From positions 1 to 23,051 of the forward strand of contig CAXHKQ010000036.1 in assembly GCA_964017145.1 (NCBI GenBank): DNA of 23,051 bases. Direction: 5' to 3'. A program made the position numbers and the translations under genes. Origin of the DNA: Agrocybe praecox (Eukaryota > Basidiomycota > Agaricomycetes > Agaricales > Agrocybaceae). Every line of letters begins with the position of its first letter. Positions within the stretch are counted from its first letter, which is position 1. The notes beneath the pieces were generated by a model. It made no database searches. It was not told the origin of the DNA and worked only from the letters and a program-made list of their open reading frames with translations. Shown piece by piece: positions 16,340 through 23,051 of the stretch.

Positions 16340-19300
16340 ATGAGCAAAGACAATTTGAAGTCTGGTGGAGAGGTTGAGGTTGTTGAGGCACGACATTATT
16401 TGGGCAAAATCCACGAATTTGTTCCAGGTTCCGATTTCGAGTCTTACATGGAGTTGGTCGAATTCTTTTTTGCTACCAACGAAATTACGTCAAAGCAAAC
16501 TCAGAAGAACATTTTGATGGTCAGCATCGGCACAGAGGTGTACGAGAAGCTTCGAGCTCTCATACATCCTCAAAAGCCACAAGATATTGAGATTGAAGTA
16601 ATTTGGAAGGTTCTGAACGAGTATTACAGCCCGAAAACTCATGTAACGACGGAGAGATACAGGTTAATGACATCCACACAAATTGTTGGCGAATCCGTGA
16701 AGGATTATGTGGCCCGGATCAAGCATTTAGCCGAAAAATGTGAATTTGGAAATTTTATTCCGGATACATATCCGAAGTGTGCCGAGTTGAGGAAGTTGTG
16801 CTTGGAAAGTCGTTTGAGAGATCAACTGATTTTTGGTGTAAGCGATACGCAGATTCAGCAAAAGTTGTTGTCGAAGTCTGAACCGTCCTTCAGCGAATGC
16901 GAATTGCTTGCCACAAACATGGAATTGTCCAGGGAAAATCAGGAGAAGCTCAACAACAATTCCACTTACAAAGTGAATGCGGTAAGGTCGCGTCGCGATA
17001 CTTTTCACAAGGGTGGTCGACAGGATAATCGTGACCGAAGTAGGTCAAGGTCTTTCGCCCAGAGTCCCGGAAATGTCCGACAGCAGCAGGTAGCGACTAA
17101 ACGCAAAGGCCCTTCGGAGCAAGCGGCATGTTTCAGGTGTGGCAAGTCTGGTGCCAACCACACATTCAGTGCATGTCCTGCAAAGAATTACGTGTGTCAC
17201 ACATGTAATCGCCGTGGTCATGTCAGTGCCGTATGTCGTAACCACCAATCCTCGAACACCGTGCACGAGTCCACACACATGGTCCAGGTGTCAGCACCAC
17301 AGTCATCAGCACCACAGAAGAAGAAGAAGAATGTGCAGGAGCGGTTGGGTGTGCGTCAAGAACCGAGCCCTGTGCAGGAGCTGAAGCTAGATGTCGAAGG
17401 AAAGTCGACAACTATGGAGGTCGATACCGGAAGTGCTTCGACGTTGTTTAGCTGCGAAGAGTATGCAGAAAAGTTTCCACAAATACCAATACGGAAACTT
17501 AATAATTTTTGTTTATCCACAGTGTCCGGATCAAAGATAAACGTGTTAGGTTTAGTGAACCTAACAGTGAAGACGACAGCGAGTCTACCTCTTAGACTGG
17601 ACGCAGTTGTTGTGAAAACGGGTAATTATTTCTTACCACTACTTGGTCGTCGTTGGTTAGACAGTTTGTATCCGAATTGGCGTAGTTCATTCAGGATAGG
17701 TGATAATGTTGTAGATGTTGTTAAAGTCAATTCGAATCAAGAAGCTGAGTGTGCAATCATTTCTTTGATTCGAACAAAATATCCGACTTTAGTGTCCAAT
17801 TCTACTCAGGATTATATCCGTGGACATGAAGCTGAGCTTCACATAAATAAGTGCATTCCGATTTTCCACAAAGCGTACTCAGTACCATTGCGTTACCGTG
17901 AAAAGGTAGGCGCGGAAATCGATCGTCTTGAAAAAGATGGTATTATCACCACAGTATCTCACAGTGAGTGGGCAAGTCCAGTTGTTGTTGTTCCAAAACC
18001 TGATGGAACAATACGTCTTTGTGTAGATTGTGGTGTAACCATCAATCAGTTTCTGAAAACAACACATTATCCGATGCCGAATATTGAAGAAATTTTCGCA
18101 TCATTGGCCAACTGTTCGGTGTTCAGTGTATTAGATCTGACTGGAGCATACCAACAGTTGAAAGTGTCAGAGTGTTCGAAGCCGTTGTTAACGATCAACA
18201 CTCACAAAGGGTTATACCAGTTCAATCGTCTTCCGTTTGGTGTATCATCAGCACCATCTATCTTCCAACAAGTCATGGATCAGTTGTTGCTCCACATTAC
18301 AAATGTTTGTTGTTATTTAGATGACATTATTGTCGGCGGAAAAGATGAAGAGGACTGCAAAAAGACTTTGTTTGTTGTTTTCAATCGTTTGTGTGACCAT
18401 AACGTAAAGATAAACGTGAAAAAGTGTAAGTTTTTGCAAACGTCCGTTCAATATCTGGGACACATCTTATCTCATAATAAGGTCAAACCAAATCCGAAGA
18501 AAGTTCAGGCGTTGATGGAAGCACCATCACCGTCAAATGTCCAACAGTTACAGTCTTATTTAGGTTTGTTAAATTATTATCGTAGATTTATTCCTAATTT
18601 GTCGTCCACATTACATGTTTTACATAATTTATTGAATAAGGACGTGCCATTTGATTGGTCAGATGAGTGTCAGGCTGTTTTCCTAAAAACAAAGACATTA
18701 GTAACCAGCCACAATGTGTTGGTGATGTTTGATCCAACAAAACCTCTTGTGATCACGACAGATGCAAGTTCCTACGGTGTTGGAGCTGTGATGTCTCACA
18801 TAATCAATGGTGAGGAGAAACCTGTGATGTTTTCTTCGAGTAGTCTGAATAAAGCTCAGAAAAACTATTCATCACTGCATCGAGAAGGTCTGGCAATAAT
18901 CACCGCTGTGAAAAAGTTCCACAATTACATCTATGGTAAACCGTTTACCATCGTTACGGATCATCAAGCGTTGAAAGAGATTTTCGATCCAAGTCGAAAA
19001 AACACTGCTGTTGCTGCCACAAGACTGCAAAGGTGGTCAGTCATTCTAGGCATGTATGATTACAAAATTATACATCGACCAGGAAAGAAGGTAGGACATG
19101 CAGATGCATTGTCACGACTTCCGCTCTCTGAAGAGCTAGAAACTGAAGAGTGTGTGAATTTCGTTGATGTTTTATCTGAGATCTCTCTTGATTTTTCACA
19201 AGTGAAAGAAGCCACATCACAAGATGGTGATCTGTGTAAAGTACATGGTTATTTGATGACAAATTGGCCGCATTTAACCACAGATAGTGACGTTTGTAGT

Positions 19301-20521
19301 TCATTCTATAAGCTTCGTAACAGCTTGAGCACTGAAGATGGGTGTATTTTCTATGGTGATCGGATTGTAGTTCCACTGAAATGTCGTAGAAAAGTTTTGG
19401 ATGTGTTGCATGGAAATCATGTTGGCATAGTCAGAATGAAAATGCTTGCACGCTCGTATGTTTATTGGCCGAATATCGATAAAGACATTCAAACTGTTGT
19501 CGACAGTTGCAGTGTTTGTCAAGTAACGCGCAATGTCAGCAAAGAAGTTATAACCAGTAAGTGGCCACAAACATCGTATCCCTTTGAAAGAATCCACCTG
19601 GATTTCTTCATGTTGGCGGCAAAGACATTTTTGATTCTTGTTGACTCGTATACGAAGTATATTGAAGTTAAAGTAATGAAACGCACCACTGCTCAGTGTC
19701 TCATGGATGAATTGCAAAATTTCATTGTTGTTTTTGGTTTGCCATTTGAAATAGTAACGGACAACGGTCCACCGTTCAGTTCACTTGAGTTTAGTACCTA
19801 TTGCAAAGAGAAGTCAATCAAGTTGACACATCCTCCACCATATCACCCACAATCGAATGGTTTGGCTGAACGCGCTGTTCAGACAATGAAAGCCACACTG
19901 AAGAAATGTCTTCTAGATAATTCGAATGTGTTGTGTTTGAGTGACAAAGTCATGCAATGTTTGTATACGTATCGTAATACAATTTCAACAGTTACAGGTA
20001 AAACTCCAAATGAAATGTTGTTTTCATACAAACCAAGAACAAAAATGGATGTCATTAATCCGCGATCACACATAAAACCGATATTGAAAAAGATTTCAAG
20101 TATCGATCGTCGGAGTGAAACTGTTCCTAAAACCCATAATTTTCCACAAAAGGCAGAAGTAGTCCCACAGTACTGTAAAAATCAAAGTATTTTTTACAGA
20201 AATCATTTTCAAAATGATGTTAAATGGGTACCTGCAACGTTTATTAGACAAACGAGTCCGTTGACTTATTTGATTAATTGTAAAGGAAGGGTTCGATTAG
20301 TTCAAAAGAATCAAATCAGAGAACAGAAGTTAAGTGACAAGTATCCACCATTTTATCCAGTTGTTCCTATTCCCACAGTTAACAAACCACAGAGAGGTCG
20401 TAAGGAAAGCGCGAGTGTTGGAGCGAGTGGCTCACAAAAACGGAAACGGTCGTCAACATCATCACCAGAGATTCCAAGGCGCAGTAAACGGTTGAAGGAG
20501 AAGCGGATGAACCAAACATGA
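16340..20521 (+). CDS. Gag-Pol polyprotein of the Ty3/Gypsy element
   Basis: 1393 codons without interruption, so gag and pol share one frame with no frameshift site needed. Gag occupies about 20-230. There are two zinc knuckles, C264-C267-H274-C279 (X6 spacing where X4 is usual) and the standard C286-C289-H294-C299. The aspartic protease has DTGS at D362. Reverse transcriptase spans about 515-700, with D599 (LDLTGAY) and YLDD at 659-662. RNase H has D808 (TTDAS) and D874. Integrase has an HHCC finger (H1024, H1027, C1057, C1060) and a D1088-D1141-E1177 catalytic triad, followed by a C-terminal W/TY module (WVPATFI..PLTYLI) and a basic KRKR..KRLKEKR tail that may act in nuclear entry. All catalytic residues are present. 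Start ATG lies in CATCATGAGC. Proteins are expected in cytoplasmic particles, with integrase acting in the nucleus. Confidence 0.96.
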   Translation: MSKDNLKSGGEVEVVEARHYLGKIHEFVPGSDFESYMELVEFFFATNEITSKQTQKNILMVSIGTEVYEKLRALIHPQKPQDIEIEVIWKVLNEYYSPKTHVTTERYRLMTSTQIVGESVKDYVARIKHLAEKCEFGNFIPDTYPKCAELRKLCLESRLRDQLIFGVSDTQIQQKLLSKSEPSFSECELLATNMELSRENQEKLNNNSTYKVNAVRSRRDTFHKGGRQDNRDRSRSRSFAQSPGNVRQQQVATKRKGPSEQAACFRCGKSGANHTFSACPAKNYVCHTCNRRGHVSAVCRNHQSSNTVHESTHMVQVSAPQSSAPQKKKKNVQERLGVRQEPSPVQELKLDVEGKSTTMEVDTGSASTLFSCEEYAEKFPQIPIRKLNNFCLSTVSGSKINVLGLVNLTVKTTASLPLRLDAVVVKTGNYFLPLLGRRWLDSLYPNWRSSFRIGDNVVDVVKVNSNQEAECAIISLIRTKYPTLVSNSTQDYIRGHEAELHINKCIPIFHKAYSVPLRYREKVGAEIDRLEKDGIITTVSHSEWASPVVVVPKPDGTIRLCVDCGVTINQFLKTTHYPMPNIEEIFASLANCSVFSVLDLTGAYQQLKVSECSKPLLTINTHKGLYQFNRLPFGVSSAPSIFQQVMDQLLLHITNVCCYLDDIIVGGKDEEDCKKTLFVVFNRLCDHNVKINVKKCKFLQTSVQYLGHILSHNKVKPNPKKVQALMEAPSPSNVQQLQSYLGLLNYYRRFIPNLSSTLHVLHNLLNKDVPFDWSDECQAVFLKTKTLVTSHNVLVMFDPTKPLVITTDASSYGVGAVMSHIINGEEKPVMFSSSSLNKAQKNYSSLHREGLAIITAVKKFHNYIYGKPFTIVTDHQALKEIFDPSRKNTAVAATRLQRWSVILGMYDYKIIHRPGKKVGHADALSRLPLSEELETEECVNFVDVLSEISLDFSQVKEATSQDGDLCKVHGYLMTNWPHLTTDSDVCSSFYKLRNSLSTEDGCIFYGDRIVVPLKCRRKVLDVLHGNHVGIVRMKMLARSYVYWPNIDKDIQTVVDSCSVCQVTRNVSKEVITSKWPQTSYPFERIHLDFFMLAAKTFLILVDSYTKYIEVKVMKRTTAQCLMDELQNFIVVFGLPFEIVTDNGPPFSSLEFSTYCKEKSIKLTHPPPYHPQSNGLAERAVQTMKATLKKCLLDNSNVLCLSDKVMQCLYTYRNTISTVTGKTPNEMLFSYKPRTKMDVINPRSHIKPILKKISSIDRRSETVPKTHNFPQKAEVVPQYCKNQSIFYRNHFQNDVKWVPATFIRQTSPLTYLINCKGRVRLVQKNQIREQKLSDKYPPFYPVVPIPTVNKPQRGRKESASVGASGSQKRKRSSTSSPEIPRRSKRLKEKRMNQT

Positions 20522-20666
20522 GTTCTGGATGGATATGAATTTTTTTCTCGTTTTCTATATTGTACATAGTTTTTCGAGTTTATTTTTAAGTACTTTTTCT
20601 ATTTTTCTATGCTTGCCATTGTATAGTTTATTTAAGTTTTTTATGAAGTGTAAAAATCCTGTGTAC

Positions 20667-20677
20667 GGGGGGGAAAA
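20667..20677 (+). other. Polypurine tract
   Basis: GGGGGGGAAAA directly abuts the 3' LTR, as expected for the primer of plus-strand DNA synthesis. Confidence 0.9.
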
Positions 20678-20873
20678 TGTTATGTACCTCAATAGTACAC
20701 ACCCGGTATCGTATTCATATGTACATACCTGGTGTGTACTAAACCTCACTCTCTCACGAGATGTGACTCGCCGACACACAAAAGGATGAGTCTAAATAAA
20801 GTGATCGATGAGTAGAGTCATCACAAAATCAGCTGTGAAGTTATTCATTATTTGTATGGATAAAATCACAACA
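20678..20873 (+). repeat. 3' LTR (196 bp)
   Basis: Identical to the 5' LTR, followed at once by the target duplication GTAGC. It carries the same AATAAA signal and stem-loop. Confidence 0.97.
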
Positions 20874-21196
20874 GTAGCTAAAAGGCACCCTAACGTACTA
20901 CGGCGGCACCCGATTTGATAGAATTTTGATAGAATTTAACTTCCAAACGGCCACCGTCGGCAGACCGAACTTAGGACATTGAAAAACTTTATGCTAAACG
21001 TTGGGATCTTTTACGTTTTCGAACTGGAGCCCATAGAGTGCGATGTCTTATCTGGACTTACAAGTGAAATATTTTTAACACAGCCGCTATATGCAAACTA
21101 TTTTTGCGAATACGTTGCTCTAATAAATGTTCGCAGCGACAATGTACCAGAAAAACCGATTTGAAAAATGTCCTCTTCAATTACACACCTACACAG

Positions 21197-22374
21197 ATCC
21201 ACCCCAAACTCACCCATCGCGTCATTCCACTGCTGGCTCCATCCGCCACCAGCAGCAGCACCACCACCACCCGCGACACCGGCGATCACCAGCAACCGCT
21301 CGGCTTCTCCGCCCTCCTCCAATCCATCTCCGCCGCCAACCATCAGCATCTGTGGCGTGCAGCCTACCAGCAGTATGCAGCCAGCCGGCCAAAGTCCGCC
21401 TCATCCCAGCCCCAGCACACCTCCTACGACCACAGTCGACGTCCTTGCGCCGCCAATCCGCCGCCAATCTCCAGCCTGCTCGCTCCCTACGAGACCGTGA
21501 TGCGTGACGCTCTGGGTCGCCTGTACGGCCGTCCAATCGTTCAGCTGTCCAATCCAGCGGCCACTCCGACACGCACCATCGACATCGTCGCCGCTCCCGC
21601 CGGCTCCTCCGATCTGGCCAATCTATACTCTGCCCACGCCATCATCGAAACGCCCGCCGATTTCTACGTCCTGCACGCCGATCGCATCCCAACGACGCTG
21701 CTCGACTGCATCGCCTATTCACCGGCCATTCTGGCCGGCTCGCACAACAAACCGCTGTTCCTCATCTACCAGCTGCTGCAGCTGATGCGTCGGCTGCACC
21801 GCGGCGGGCTGTTCTTCGGTGATTTGGAACTGGCCGACTGTTATGTGACGGAGAATCTGTGGCTGCGCGTTTGCGTGCGAGCGGAGGCACAAATGCTGAG
21901 ACCGATGATCGTGTCGGAAGACCAGACGGAAGTTGAGGCGAAAGATGCAGGCGACGACGCCCAACTGCCAGAAGTGACCGCCTCCGGCGCCTTGGCGCCC
22001 CTGTGCCCGGCTCCCTCGCCGCCCGCACGCCTGACGATGGCCGACTATTGCGCCATGTGGTGCGCGGATCAGCTGTCGAATTTTGACTACCTGACCATCC
22101 TGAACAATCTGTCCGGCAGGCGGTTCGGCTCGCCGGGCAGCCATCACATCATGCCGTGGGTGTCGGATTTGGCGCAGAGGAATGGGGCCCAGTGGCGTGA
22201 TTTGAAGAAGTCCAAGTATCGCTTGAATAAGGGCGATGCGCAGTTGGACCAGATGTTTGCGGGCAGTGGAGGTGGCGGTGCGGATGGGGTGCCGCATCAC
22301 GTGAGCGATGTGCTGTCGGAGATTACGTATTTTGTGTACCAGGCGAGGAGGACGCCGCGGGCGGTGCTGTGCAG
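21197..22374 (+). CDS. WDR81: WDR81 exon 2 (kinase-like region and start of BEACH domain)
   Basis: Encodes residues 117-508 plus two bases of the next codon. It follows an acceptor (CACCTACACAG) and starts in phase 0 with IHPKLTHRVIPLLAP. NHQHLWRAAYQQY matches the NYRNLWRHAYHTYG block of vertebrate WDR81. FLIYQLLQLMRRLHRGGLFF corresponds to the degenerate kinase-like segment before the BEACH domain. The BEACH domain opens near 410 with NFDYLTILNNLSGRR and continues with RDLKKSKYRLNKGD, PHHVSDVLSEITYFVYQARR and TPRAVLC. The exon ends TGCAG|GTGAGG in phase 2. The region around 130-150 (serine/threonine run) and the proline/alanine linker are low-complexity. Very strong BEACH similarity and a clean frame make this the most secure host gene in the window. 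Confidence 0.93.
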
Positions 22375-22504
22375 GTGAGGGAAAAATTGAAGACATAATT
22401 TGTCTTTTATTTCGTCATTTATTTTGTTTTGAAAGGCTAGAAAATAACACTTTATATTAATCAGACCAATAACATAAGTAACCTCATGTTCAATCTGCGC
22501 GCAG
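22375..22504 (+). other. WDR81 intron 2 (130 bp)
   Basis: Starts GTGAGG and ends CTGCGCGCAG. It is AT-rich and its phase-2 junction restores an arginine codon (AG|G). Confidence 0.88.
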
Positions 22505-23051
22505 GCACGTCCGTCCGATCTGGGTGCCCGCCGAGTACCCCGTCTCCATCCAGCGACTCCAACAATGGACGCCGGACGAGTGCATTCCCGAGTTCTTCAC
22601 CGAACCGGCCATCTTCAAGAGCGTGCACGAGGACCTCGCCGATTTGGAGGTGCCCGCGTGGGCCACGTGTCCGGAGGACTTTGTGGCCAAGCATCGGGAG
22701 GCGCTGGAGGGTCAGCACGTGAGTGAGCGACTGCACCATTGGATCGATTTGAATTTCGGTTACAAGCTGAGCGGAGCGGCAGCGGTGAAGGCGAAAAATG
22801 TGTGCCTGTCGCTGGTGAACGGGCACAAGCAGATGGCGGAGCGCGGGGTGGTGCAGCTGTTCGGGGCGCCGCATCCGCCACAGCGGCAGGCGTCCGCGTG
22901 GACGGAGGCGCAGCCGCCGCGGATTTACTCGCAGGCGGAGGCGCAGCGACGCCGGCTGACGCGGAGTTCGGAGGATTTGAGGGCGGAGCAGCAAGGGCAG
23001 CAGCAGCAGCAGCAGCAGCAAGCGGGTGACAATGATACGCTTCGGGTGGCC
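22505..23051 (+). CDS. WDR81: WDR81 exon 3 (rest of BEACH domain), continues past the window
   Basis: It completes the split codon and reads [20 protein letters not shown], then [11 protein letters not shown] (about 530) and [18 protein letters not shown] (about 583-600), the classic C-terminal BEACH signatures. [13 protein letters not shown] marks the end of the domain. The exon then enters a low-complexity linker with a glutamine run (CAG repeats at about 22991-23021), where length variation is likely. The frame is open to the last base (182 full codons). The C-terminal WD40 repeats expected of WDR81 (about 1900 residues in vertebrates) lie beyond the window. Confidence 0.93.

Larger units (their letters stand above)
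15761..20873 (+). mobile_element. Complete Ty3/Gypsy LTR retrotransposon
   Basis: 5113 bp bounded by two identical 196-bp LTRs and a perfect 5-bp target duplication GTAGC (15756-15760 and 20874-20878). It has a tRNA primer-binding site, a 5' leader, one gag-pol frame with domain order protease, reverse transcriptase, RNase H, integrase (the Ty3/Gypsy order), and a polypurine tract. No envelope frame is present. It lies in sense orientation in WDR81 intron 1. The integrase zinc region (HVGIVRMK..ARSYVYWPNID) is of the kind common in K02A2.6/mag-like invertebrate elements; that subgroup is a recollection, not a tree. Confidence 0.97.
13489..21196 (+). other. WDR81 intron 1 (7708 bp)
   Basis: Bounded by GTGAGT at 13489 and a pyrimidine-rich acceptor ending ACACAG at 21196. 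The intact retrotransposon makes up 5113 bp of it. The rest holds a 168-bp tandem duplication (13633-13930), a dispersed repeat copy (14215-14580) and otherwise AT-rich DNA with no recognised gene. 20879-21196 has only a TTTGATAGAAT direct repeat near 20917. Confidence 0.7.

Noticed and set aside
16340..20521. Endogenous retrovirus with envelope
   Set aside because: No envelope frame follows integrase; only about 155 bp lie between the stop and the 3' LTR.
20979..21164. Small plus-strand frame before WDR81 exon 2
   Set aside because: Lies in the intron and has no match to WDR81. Joining exon 1 directly to the acceptor at 21196 keeps phase and matches the family.
22566..22600. PDECIP shared between the WDR81 BEACH motif and the MULE tail repeat
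   Set aside because: [10 protein letters not shown] is a conserved BEACH signature. The short match to the MULE PDECIPGV repeat is best explained by chance.
22461..23021. Minus-strand frame of 186 codons opposite WDR81 exon 3
   Set aside because: Leucine/arginine-rich shadow of a GC-rich exon; the plus strand has unmistakable BEACH motifs.

Overview
The window is animal nuclear DNA. Short GC-rich exons with GT..AG borders sit in long AT-rich introns, and the recognisable proteins (WDR81, RIF1, DDX56) are animal genes. Together with a FLYWCH-type MULE and a Ty3/Gypsy element, this suggests an invertebrate, perhaps an ecdysozoan. I cannot name the species.

Layout. 286-616 (+) is a decayed DDX56-like helicase exon, followed by a perfect 24-bp inverted repeat. 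1155-3040 (-) holds three exon-like blocks that look like RIF1 but carry frameshifts and an in-frame stop. 3145-3810 holds a diverged ~75-bp tandem duplication and three tRNA-like SINE-type units. 4292-8690 is a Mutator-like (MULE) transposon: an intact 635-codon FLYWCH transposase whose repetitive tail has exploded into a 90-bp, a 34/35-bp and a 63-bp minisatellite, plus a second copy of the tail. 9119-12640 (-) carries exon-like fragments of a gene I could not identify, three diverged duplicates of one exon with its flanks, and a 291-bp MITE. 13141 to the window end (+) is the 5' part of WDR81: exon 1 (13141-13488), exon 2 (21197-22374) and exon 3 (22505 onward). The three join in phase into 691 intact residues.

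WDR81 intron 1 is 7.7 kb long, mostly because of a complete 5113-bp Ty3/Gypsy LTR retrotransposon (15761-20873, same strand). It has identical 196-bp LTRs, a 5-bp target duplication, a primer-binding site, a purine tract and a single 1393-codon gag-pol frame. It looks very young and potentially active.

Intact and broken frames coexist. WDR81, the retrotransposon and the MULE transposase read cleanly, while the DDX56-like, RIF1-like and unidentified minus-strand exons are all frame-broken. That argues for real decay of those exons more than for a generally poor sequence, although one C7 run is a typical indel site. The most unusual structure is the MULE tail, where a short repeated peptide motif (IPGV) seems to have seeded several expansions whose periods are multiples of three.
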